The notes under the pieces: generated by a model
What the model was told of the DNA's origin: nothing
The model's input: only the letters and a program-made list of their open reading frames with translations
Database searches by the model: none
Position numbers and translations under genes: made by a program
Shown: positions 36,024 to 42,908 of the stretch, in pieces
Layout of the letters: each line of letters opens with the position of its first letter
Numbering within the stretch: position 1 is the stretch's first letter
From: CAZROT01 sp964601895
GTDB lineage: Bacteria > Pseudomonadota > Gammaproteobacteria > Enterobacterales > Enterobacteriaceae
Reading direction: 5' to 3'
Assembly (NCBI GenBank): GCA_964601895.1
Contig: CAZROT010000003.1
Location: 1-64,000, forward strand
DNA length: 64,000 nucleotides

Positions 36024-36674
36024 CTAGTCCGCACACCCATTATCTATGTGCAATTTCATCTTCATCAGCTCTACAAATGATTCATTATCATAATTATGAT
36101 GAAATTTTAAGTTAGCATAATCATGCAGCCGCAATTGCCGTATATATCTTTTAACCAGCATAACTTCATTTTCCGGCGCAAAAACACCAATGCTCTGCAG
36201 ATTATCCAGATCATTCTGGTTTATAGCAGAAGTGCTCCGGCTGTCTGATGCGGATGACTGAAGCTGCCTGATTGTTTTATTATGATCTTCTATTATTTTC
36301 TTATCATGCCTTATTACTGCCGCAGTCAGTTCATCTTTTAATTTATATAGAGTAAGCTGGTCAGCTGATGGCCTGAAAATTCGTTTAATACGCATCCACA
36401 ATGTCTGTAAATCAAATAACGATAATGGCTTGCTTATTTCGGTAATATCAATTCCACGATTACTCTTAAACACCCCATAACGGCTCAGCGGCGTTTCAAA
36501 AGTGCATCTTTTATTGCTACTGCATTGCAGCTGTTCAGTAATATTTATTACGTCCTTAAATGCCTCTGCCAGTGAAGAGTATTCCGGTTTCTTGCCCTTT
36601 CTCTCAGAGATAATACATGGATTAAAAAACTCATCTGCACCAATAGTAATAACGGATGGCTTTAATCCTGGCAT
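36024..36674 (-). CDS. P3: array paralogue, N-terminal part ending at the TAG
   Basis: 216 residues before the TAG. A GAGGATAAGAG ribosome-binding site precedes the ATG. Order: EEYSSL-like segment (KKPEYSSLAEAFKDVINI), a beta block (CTFETPLSRYGVFK), the family motif LWMRIKRIFRPSADQL near residue 93, then helices. The first 31 codons after the TAG (GYKDIFKALSARYEAEERQW...) run in the same frame into the first GANPAMA module, so stop removal or readthrough would restore one 835-residue protein. Confidence 0.65.
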   Translation of the reverse strand: MPGLKPSVITIGADEFFNPCIISERKGKKPEYSSLAEAFKDVINITEQLQCSSNKRCTFETPLSRYGVFKSNRGIDITEISKPLSLFDLQTLWMRIKRIFRPSADQLTLYKLKDELTAAVIRHDKKIIEDHNKTIRQLQSSASDSRSTSAINQNDLDNLQSIGVFAPENEVMLVKRYIRQLRLHDYANLKFHHNYDNESFVELMKMKLHIDNGCAD

Positions 36675-36714
36675 TCTCTTATCCTCGTTAATTCCATTTT
36701 TTACACATCAGGCC

Positions 36715-36758
36715 ATTGTGGTTAAAAAACCCCCATCCTGCTGCCAGAAAACGCTCGT
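36715..36758 (-). promoter_or_regulatory. conserved array leader upstream of P3
   Basis: Plus-strand ATTGTGGTTAAAAAACCCC then CTGCTGCCAGAAAACGCTCG, and a following CATCATGTTGTTTTTTAA shared with the P2 leader. On the coding strand a small frame MMKKNERFLAAGWGFFNHNG covers it. Confidence 0.55.
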
Positions 36759-36842
36759 TCTTTTTCATCATGTTGTTTTTTAAACTAAATATGAAACACC
36801 TTGCGACACAAAGTGAGAAAAAAGCTCAGAAAATGGGGTTTC

Positions 36843-36885
36843 AGGGGGAGATACCTTGACAGCAACGGATGAAAAATAACGCGCG
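36843..36885 (+). pseudogene. decayed ycbX 3' end (remnant 2)
   Basis: GGGGGAGATACCTTGACAGC and GAAAAATAACGCGC correspond to GCGGGAGATATTATCCTGACAGG and GCAGAATAACGCGC at the very end of the ycbX remnant, including its stop codon. It lies between the P3 leader and the 3' end of P4. Confidence 0.55.
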
Positions 36886-36979
36886 GGTAACGGCTGCGGG
36901 GAAAGTTTTACTAAAGCAGGATCCGGCATCTGCTGAAGAAAGACTCAACTCTTTAAAAGAGCAACTTATTTTATTCCTG

Positions 36980-37618
36980 TTACCGGGCACCAGGATTTCT
37001 CTTTTTAGACTTAAAAACAGCCATGTTCTGCGTTACGAAAGATCCCTGCTGAACAACAGGGCGCTGGGCAGGCAACTCATCCTGATTGTTATGCTTCTCT
37101 GACACAAAATCAGTTAATGATAACCAACCCTGCCATAGTATTTCTTTTTTATCATTATGTATTTTCTTCTTAATTACCTTATTACTCTGCTGGTTTTTTA
37201 TTTCCTTAAAAACGTCCAGTATCATTTTAGTCTGCCGATAGTTCTGAGTGCTAAATGATGGATCAATAGCAGCTATAAACCTGCACCATAACAGGCCCAG
37301 CATATCCACAGTAAATAACGGTATCGCCACATCAGATAACGACCTTGGGGTCCTGATAACATGAATAGTTTTTTCTTTTTCTTCCTTTTCTGTCTTTATT
37401 ATTGACAGTGTATAATGATTTCGCTTTGTCTCAACGGTGTATGTGCCTCTAAGCCGCAGCTCACTGGCAATATTTTTTATTATTTTCGTGTCCTTAAGCA
37501 TCGTCTCCAGTGAGGAAACTGCCAGATCAACTTGCTGCTTATTTTCCCCGGCAGATTGAGCCAATGTAGCATTATCAGGACTGCCTTTCCGGGAAAAGAG
37601 CCTATTCAAGAGTCTCAT
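36980..37618 (-). CDS. P4: short array paralogue
   Basis: Unrecognised, 212 residues. The N-terminus MRLLNRLFSRKGSP resembles P6 (MSLLNSLFPCFGK). The beta block is GTYTVETKRNHYTLSIIKTE. The family W motif is degenerate (LGLLWCRFIAAIDPSFST, near residue 109). The C-terminal helical part is short and no GANPAMA module is present. It may be a truncated copy. No membrane helix. Confidence 0.55.
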   Translation of the reverse strand: MRLLNRLFSRKGSPDNATLAQSAGENKQQVDLAVSSLETMLKDTKIIKNIASELRLRGTYTVETKRNHYTLSIIKTEKEEKEKTIHVIRTPRSLSDVAIPLFTVDMLGLLWCRFIAAIDPSFSTQNYRQTKMILDVFKEIKNQQSNKVIKKKIHNDKKEILWQGWLSLTDFVSEKHNNQDELPAQRPVVQQGSFVTQNMAVFKSKKRNPGAR

Positions 37619-37655
37619 TTTATTGGTCTCGTGAATTTCACTTTTTCATTCAATA

Positions 37656-37700
37656 ATTGTGGTTAAAAAAGCCAGCATCCGCTGTCAAAAAATACCGATG
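37656..37700 (-). promoter_or_regulatory. conserved array leader upstream of P4
   Basis: Plus-strand ATTGTGGTTAAAAAAGCC then GCATCCGCTGTCAAAAAAT. Diverged relative to the P2/P3 leaders, but same layout and distance to the start codon. Confidence 0.45.
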
Positions 37701-37819
37701 CTTAGCCATTCTTTTGTTTTTAATGAAAAGATTTTCATAGAAATTCACTGCGCAGAGTAAAAGAAGTGCTCAGACAGCGGGATTTAAAGAGAAAGGGGAT
37801 TAATATTTATCGACAGTCG

Positions 37820-38045
37820 GCTGTTATCTTTTAAGCAGCGTGCCGGCATGCGTGATACCACGGGAGGTCCTGTTAACACAGGTGTTCTGTGAAATAACGA
37901 CACTGCTTTGAGCGCAAATAAACCGGACATCCTGTCAGCAACGGGAACTACAGAGCACTGCCATAGCCTGTCGATGGCAGGCGCGAAGGTGTGAAAACGC
38001 TAAATTCAGGTCACCGCACGGGCAAAGCTGCCCGGCTGAAAATAA
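37820..38045 (+). pseudogene. decayed ycbX 3' end (remnant 3)
   Basis: Best preserved of the upstream remnants. GGCTGTTATCTTTTAAGCAG, GCATGCGTGATA, GGGAGGTCCTGTTAACACAG, CACTGCCATAGCCTGTCG and GTGTGAAAACGCTAAATTCAGG follow, in the same order, the sequence at 42408-42610 around the ycbX remnant. The reading frame is destroyed. It lies between the P4 leader and the 3' end of P5. Confidence 0.7.
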
Positions 38046-38181
38046 GCACGCGGTTGCGCGCAACAGCATGCTTTTCTGCTGTGGTCGTCGCGCCAGGATC
38101 TACCAGAGCGACGAGCGTTGCTGCCCTCGTACTCATTTCCACCTCGCTCATTAATCTTGCCTGGTTAATCCTGCTGATCCT

Positions 38182-38709
38182 TTACTTTACGTCAGTGCGA
38201 AATTCTGCCTTCTTCTGCGCTATCTCTTCCCGCAGTTGCTGAAGTTCTGGAGACTGCGGTTTGTGAGTGGGATTCTGCTGCTGTTTTGCTTCATTCTGTA
38301 TTATTTTTTTAGGGTAATTTTCGATTATTTTATTTCTGGCTTTTATTCTTGCAGCACAAATCTGCTCTTTGAGAGCACTTTCCTTCAGGCTGTCCGCTGA
38401 TGGGATAATAATGCGCTTAATACTAGTCTTCAGGTAATGCCGCGTACCGGATTGCCTGCTTTCTTTTCTAACATAAATAACTTCGTCATTTGCATTTGCA
38501 TTTGCATTTGCATTTGCATTTGCAATGGACAGGTAATAACAATTTTGCCTTGTCTTAATGGTGAATATGCGATGTTTCTCCAGCCTGTGGGTGATATTTC
38601 TGATATCCTTAACTGCCTGGGCCAGTGAATGGTACCTGCCTTCCATTGGATTTATGGTGAAGAGTAATGCACGCCTCTTATTCACATTTATTCCCGACAT
38701 TTCTGACAT
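38182..38709 (-). CDS. P5: short array paralogue with a hexanucleotide repeat
   Basis: Unrecognised, 175 residues. It contains YHSLAQAVKDIRNITHRLEK, a beta block (FTIKTRQNCYYLSIAN), an (Asn-Ala)n run, the family motif KTSIKRIIIPSADS near residue 108 and a charged helical tail. The NA run is encoded by about six copies of a 6-bp unit at 38487-38524. The frame ends in TAA and stays open for over 50 more codons after it, so P5 may be a truncated longer gene. Confidence 0.55.
   Translation of the reverse strand: MSEMSGINVNKRRALLFTINPMEGRYHSLAQAVKDIRNITHRLEKHRIFTIKTRQNCYYLSIANANANANANANDEVIYVRKESRQSGTRHYLKTSIKRIIIPSADSLKESALKEQICAARIKARNKIIENYPKKIIQNEAKQQQNPTHKPQSPELQQLREEIAQKKAEFRTDVK
38487..38524. 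repeat. hexanucleotide tandem repeat (CATTTG)n inside P5
   Basis: About six perfect copies of a 6-bp unit. Since six is a multiple of three, slippage would change the length of an Asn-Ala linker without shifting the frame. Confidence 0.9.
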
Positions 38710-38821
38710 TTTTTACTCTTTACTTGTTTCGTTATATTTAGCGTGGCTATGGTAACCGTCAGGCAGCAGTTGTCTGAATCAAGAGCAGTATCTGAATTCA
38801 GAGTTAGCAGCGTAGCACCTT

Positions 38822-39952
38822 TTATTTACCTCTGGTACTGACATATTCTTTCTCCCAGGTTTCCAGCGTCTGTTGCTGACCCGAGTGCTTTTTTAACTCC
38901 ATGATAAACTTATTTTCCAGAGGACCATTACCAGCAAGTGCTCTTACCACAGCTTCCCGATGTTCAGGACGGGTATGCCTGATTATCGCCACCAGCCATG
39001 AATGATTACTGGCACCGCCAATGCGTGAGGAAGGAAAGGTCGGAGAAAAATCACTATAAGCAGATAAACCAGCGCTAATAGCACACTGGTGTAAGTGGTT
39101 TGCTACCTTTACATTGCTTAACGACTGCAAAGCCATGGCAGGACTGGCGCCCGCATTAATAAACTGTTCACATAAGGAATCCAGTATTTGGGGCACGTGC
39201 GGTGTTTTTTCTAAAATAACACCGCACCTGTCAACAGAATACACCCACACACCCAACGCAGCATCAACATCCCCGTTAACAAACAGCTGCGACACTGACC
39301 GCTGCTGCTTATTCAGGTAGTGGCGTACTGCCTCTAACTCATCCAGACGCTCTTTATTATCTGCAGTTTCCATGCTGTCGATAATGCTGCCAGACAATTT
39401 TTTTAGCGTTGCCATCAATGAAAAGGCTATATTTGCTTTTTCTTCTGCTTTTTCCTCTCCCATTACCCCACTATCATGTATCCGCGCATTATTCACGATA
39501 CGCCAGTATTTACCACTCATAACAAGCTGCTCAGCACGTGCATCTGTTACGGTATGATTCTGTGTTGGTATGAATTGCTGTTGCAATTGTATTTCTTCAG
39601 CAAGTTTATGTTGCAGTTTATTTTCCTGGGACTGCTTATCAGTGAATAATGAGTAGATAATCTGTTTAATGCTCATCCACAGGCCAGATGATGGTTTACT
39701 GGCCCTGGTGACACTAATGGAGCTATTTTCTATGCGCGCCGTATAATAGTTTAGCGCCGTCTCAATGATATAGCATTTCTTACTATTCAGCATCGAGGCG
39801 GTATTGCTTATACGTTGACTTTCTGCGCTGGTAAATAGTTTCTTTAGTGAGGAAACCTGCAGATCTGGCTGCTGCGCTACAGGCTGAAGTGATGCAGTGC
39901 GGTCAACGTTATTCTTTCCGAAACAGGGAAATAAACTGTTCAATAATGACAT
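38822..39952 (-). CDS. P6: array paralogue
   Basis: Unrecognised, 376 residues from the ATG at 39950-39952, chosen for the AAGGTAATAAAAGC leader and the N-terminal match MSLLNSLFPCFGKNN to P7; an in-frame Met upstream lies in the conserved leader. Order: SSLKKLF, NTASMLNSKKCYIIETALNY beta block, the motif SGLWMSIKQIIYSLFTDK (near 95-112), a helical region, FINAGASPAMALQSL and HSWLVAIIRHTRPEHREAVV. The C-terminal TLETWEKEYVSTRGK is shared with P3. It seems intact, so it is the best full-length model of the family. Confidence 0.65.
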   Translation of the reverse strand: MSLLNSLFPCFGKNNVDRTASLQPVAQQPDLQVSSLKKLFTSAESQRISNTASMLNSKKCYIIETALNYYTARIENSSISVTRASKPSSGLWMSIKQIIYSLFTDKQSQENKLQHKLAEEIQLQQQFIPTQNHTVTDARAEQLVMSGKYWRIVNNARIHDSGVMGEEKAEEKANIAFSLMATLKKLSGSIIDSMETADNKERLDELEAVRHYLNKQQRSVSQLFVNGDVDAALGVWVYSVDRCGVILEKTPHVPQILDSLCEQFINAGASPAMALQSLSNVKVANHLHQCAISAGLSAYSDFSPTFPSSRIGGASNHSWLVAIIRHTRPEHREAVVRALAGNGPLENKFIMELKKHSGQQQTLETWEKEYVSTRGK

Positions 39953-39997
39953 GCTTTTATTACCTTTTATCTTACTTCTTTTTAAAAAAATCCGGAG

Positions 39998-40040
39998 ATT
40001 GTGGTTAAAAAACCACATTACGCTGTCAGAAAACGCTCAT
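39998..40040 (-). promoter_or_regulatory. conserved array leader upstream of P6
   Basis: Plus-strand ATTGTGGTTAAAAAACCAC then GCTGTCAGAAAACGCTCAT. Coding-strand core CGTTTTCTGACAGC...TTTTTTAACCACAAT. Confidence 0.55.
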
Positions 40041-40069
40041 ACTTATGCATATTTTCAGTGGCTACCTGT

Positions 40070-40170
40070 TGGTTATAACGGCACGCTGCGAAGACAACAG
40101 CATCACTGCCTGCAGCGGTATTCGTGCAGGGAGACCCTGACAGAGGTGGGCGAGGAATAACGTACTAAAA
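40070..40170 (+). pseudogene. decayed ycbX 3' end (remnant 4)
   Basis: GGTTATAACGG is joined directly to sequence matching the last third of the ycbX remnant: CTGCGAAGACAACAGCAT, CTGCAGCGGTATTC, GGGAGACCCTGACAG, GGAATAACG. It therefore has an internal deletion. It lies between the P6 leader and the decayed 3' end of P7. Confidence 0.65.
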
Positions 40171-40322
40171 CAGCACGAATTGCTCTCTGATTCCGGAGTA
40201 AACTGCCAGAAATTTGCATTAAAATGGAGTAGTGATACTGCATGTACCTGAACTCACCGCGGTATGTCTGATAATCGCGCGAATAAATGAGTCAGGTCCA
40301 TGATAAGTAGCCTGGCATCCTT

Positions 40323-41216
40323 TCAGGCACTGCGAGTTTCCGGTAATGTGGCTGACAGCTGCTGCCCAAACTCCCTGTTTACCATTGCGACAAATGCTGT
40401 TTTCACAGCGCTATTATCAACAAGAGCTTTTATTCCAGCCTCAGGGCTGGCGCCCGCATTAATCAGCCATTCACATAAATCGCACATTATCTGCAAAAAT
40501 TCTGAATTATTTTCTAAAACAACATTACATGTGCTAACACTACGCAGTAAATCCTGCAACGCAGCATCAATGTTATCTTCAGCAAACGACTTCAGCACTG
40601 ATGGCAGAAAATGATTCAGGTGTATGCGTTCTTTATCTAAATTACCCAGACGCTCTTTATTATCTGCACACTGCATACTACTGATAACGGTTTGCTGCAA
40701 TTTTTCCAGCTTTCCTGCCAGGAAATAAGCGTCTTCTTCTTTTACTTTTGTTGCTTGCGTTTTATGATTTATCAGATTAATTACTATCGTCCAGTATTTA
40801 CTACTTATAGTTTTTTGATAAGCATGCGCTTTTGCTACGGCATTGTTTAGCGTCGCCTTCATTACTATCTCATTAAGTTTCTGCTCATTTTCCCGCGACT
40901 GTCTGGCAGCAAAGAGTGATGAAAAAATTCGTTTAATACTCATCCACATGCCAGATGATGGCTTGCGGGTTTTGGTTACAGGAATGGCCTCATTTTTTAT
41001 GTTCAGCGTATAGTAGTGTTGAGCCGTTTCAATGGTGCAGCATTCCTTACTGCTCAGCATCGAGGTGGTATTGCTTATACTCTGGCTTTTTTCACTGGCA
41101 AACAGTTTATTTAGTGAGGAAACTTTTAGATCTGGCTGCTGTACAGGCTGAAGTGAGGCAGTGCGGTTAACGTTATTCGTGCCGAAGCAGGACAATAAAC
41201 TGTTAAATGATGACAT
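40323..41216 (-). CDS. P7: array paralogue, C-terminally truncated
   Basis: Unrecognised, 297 residues from the ATG at 41214-41216 (AAAGGTAATAAAATA leader; MSSFNSLLSCFGTNN matches P6). Same order as P6: SSLNKLFASEKSQ, CCTIETAQHYYTLNIKN, the motif GMWMSIKRIFSSLFAAR, helices, and LINAGASPEAGIKAL. It stops early. Beyond the stop, near 40240-40300, another frame encodes YHGPDSFIRAIIRHTAV, the decayed remainder of the module, so P7 has lost its C-terminus. Confidence 0.62.
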   Translation of the reverse strand: MSSFNSLLSCFGTNNVNRTASLQPVQQPDLKVSSLNKLFASEKSQSISNTTSMLSSKECCTIETAQHYYTLNIKNEAIPVTKTRKPSSGMWMSIKRIFSSLFAARQSRENEQKLNEIVMKATLNNAVAKAHAYQKTISSKYWTIVINLINHKTQATKVKEEDAYFLAGKLEKLQQTVISSMQCADNKERLGNLDKERIHLNHFLPSVLKSFAEDNIDAALQDLLRSVSTCNVVLENNSEFLQIMCDLCEWLINAGASPEAGIKALVDNSAVKTAFVAMVNREFGQQLSATLPETRSA

Positions 41217-41258
41217 TATTTTATTACCTTTTATCTCATTCCTGGAAATCATCCTTGC

Positions 41259-41300
41259 ATTGTGATTAAAAAAGCGGTAACGCACTATCAGAAAACGCCC
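41259..41300 (-). promoter_or_regulatory. conserved array leader upstream of P7
   Basis: Plus-strand ATTGTGATTAAAAAAGCGG then CACTATCAGAAAACGCCC. Same layout as the other leaders. Confidence 0.5.
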
Positions 41301-41366
41301 ATACTTCTTCAATCATGTTTTTTTATACCAGGCACTTTCTGCCAGACAGACAGGATGCCGTTTCTG

Positions 41367-42209
41367 CTAAGAAGGAGCTGCGGCTACCGGCTCTTTCCCG
41401 GCAGGAACAGGATGTACTTCAGCAATAACAACAACTGTATGGCGCCCGCGCGTCTCTTCAACACGTTGAATAAGCTGTTCATGTAACAGGTGCAGGGCTT
41501 CTGATACCGCTGGTATGGCTGCTAAATCAGCACCATATAAATTAGAGGCGTTCTTCAATACTTCCCACGCAGCATAAGGGCCGAAGTTAACAAACGAGAG
41601 TAGCACTGCCTGACGTTGCTCATTCAAATAATCATGGGCTCTGGTTAACGCCTCCAGAGGCTGCTGATTATCTGTATCCTGCATGCGGCTGATCATGCTT
41701 CCACACAGGTTTTCCAGGCTTTGCATCAGTAAGTCACAGGATATTCTTGCTTCTTGCCTTATCTGGCCACGCGCTACCATTCCCGCCAGTACCACCCCAC
41801 ATTCCTTATTCATCACGTTTTGCTTACAATGCGCTTTGGACTGGGCCTCTGCGATTGCCATGGCCGCATTAAGTTTCTGTTTCAGCGCAGCTTCTCGCGA
41901 CTGCTTATCAGTGAATAATGATGAGGCAAGCTTTTTAATGCTCATCCACAGACCAGACGCTGGCTTACTGATGCTGCTGACAGTCGTTATCCCCTGTTCT
42001 ATGCATACGTTATAATAGTTTTGCGCTGTTTCAATGGTGCAGCATTGCTCTTTGCGCAGAAGCCAGGCGGTATTCCTGATACTTTCTGTGCCTGCAAGCA
42101 GGCGGTCCAGTGAGGAAATTTTTACATGTACACGCACAGGTTGAGACTGTGCGATACAGTCAGCCATATTCATGCGTAAACAGGGGAAAAATGTGGTTAA
42201 TAATGGCAT
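41367..42209 (-). CDS. P8: array paralogue next to the ycbX remnant
   Basis: Unrecognised, 280 residues. Opening MPLLTTFFPCLRMNMADCIA, then SSLDRLLAGTESIRNTAWLL, CCTIETAQNYYNVCIEQG, the motif SGLWMSIKKLASSLFTDKQS (near 91-110) and a helical region ending DLAAIPAVSEALHLLHEQLI. The GANPAMA signature is replaced by an unrelated tail (VVVIAEVHPVPAGKEPVAA). It is at the pyrD end of the array and its upstream neighbour is the least decayed ycbX tail. Confidence 0.6.
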   Translation of the reverse strand: MPLLTTFFPCLRMNMADCIAQSQPVRVHVKISSLDRLLAGTESIRNTAWLLRKEQCCTIETAQNYYNVCIEQGITTVSSISKPASGLWMSIKKLASSLFTDKQSREAALKQKLNAAMAIAEAQSKAHCKQNVMNKECGVVLAGMVARGQIRQEARISCDLLMQSLENLCGSMISRMQDTDNQQPLEALTRAHDYLNEQRQAVLLSFVNFGPYAAWEVLKNASNLYGADLAAIPAVSEALHLLHEQLIQRVEETRGRHTVVVIAEVHPVPAGKEPVAAAPS

Positions 42210-42249
42210 TATTTTATCTTTGTTAATCTCATGCTTTACTCACCCAGCC

Positions 42250-42292
42250 ATTGTGGTTAAAAGGACAACATTCCGCTGCCATAAAATGCCCG
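42250..42292 (-). promoter_or_regulatory. conserved array leader upstream of P8
   Basis: Plus-strand ATTGTGGTTAAAAGGAC then CCGCTGCCATAAAATGCCC, followed by TATTGTTTTTTATG. Diverged member of the leader set. Confidence 0.45.
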
Positions 42293-42440
42293 CATTTTTA
42301 TATGCTATTGTTTTTTATGTAAAAAATTAAATAAAACCCGGCAAATAAATAAAATCGCTCAAAAAACAGGTGTATAAGGCAAGTGCCATAAAACTTATCA
42401 ACCGTATTCTGTTATCTTTAGCCGTATGCAGGCATGATAA

Positions 42441-42725
42441 TTTCGCACTACAAGAGGAGGTCCTATTAAAACAGTAACCATCTGTTATAACGGCATATGC
42501 TTTAGCGGTAATGACCAGGACGTGATTCTTGAGCAGCTGGAACAGCAGGATATTGCCATTCCCTATGCCTGTCGGGCAGGGATTTGTGAAAGCTGCAAGC
42601 TCAGGTTACTGCAGGGTAACGTCGTCCCGCTGAACCAGGCAGCGCTCTGTGAAGATAACGGCATTCTGTCCTGCAGCTGTATTCCCGCGGGAGATATTAT
42701 CCTGACAGGACCGGGCGCAGAATAA
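42441..42725 (+). pseudogene. ycbX: YcbX C-terminal 2Fe-2S ferredoxin domain remnant
   Basis: The open frame encodes VTICYNGICFSGNDQDVILE, then IPYACRAGICESCKLRLLQG and ends ILSCSCIPAGDIILTG. This matches the C-terminal ferredoxin domain of E. coli YcbX, including the cluster motif CxxxxCxxC plus a distal Cys. The N-terminal MOSC domain (about 280 residues) is absent. Orientation relative to rlmL and pyrD is as in E. coli. A strong GAGGAGG lies four bases before an ATT at 42465, and a GTG lies at 42522, so translation of the domain alone is conceivable but unproven. Confidence 0.8.
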
Positions 42726-42908
42726 CGCGCTGAAAAAATAAAACCCGCTGCAGGGCAAAAAATAGCGCTCTGCAGCAACACCAGAAGCAGGCGCGCCAGG
42801 TTAACAATCACCAGCACTCCCCGCCGGGCATAGCAAGCTAAAGGAGGCGGTGAACCTATACGCCGTAACGGTGAGTCGCTCACCTGCTGTTCATCTCATG
42901 CCTGCGCC

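Noticed and set aside
38487..38524. CRISPR-like repeat
   Set aside because: Direct 6-bp units without spacers; a microsatellite in a coding frame.
31105..42209. Prophage or IS origin of the P array
   Set aside because: No integrase, transposase, terminal inverted repeats or tRNA attachment site seen; the flanks indicate in-place duplication.
42563..42883. 106-codon minus-strand frame beside pyrD, considered as zapC
   Set aside because: No ZapC-like blocks; it is mainly antisense to the ycbX remnant.
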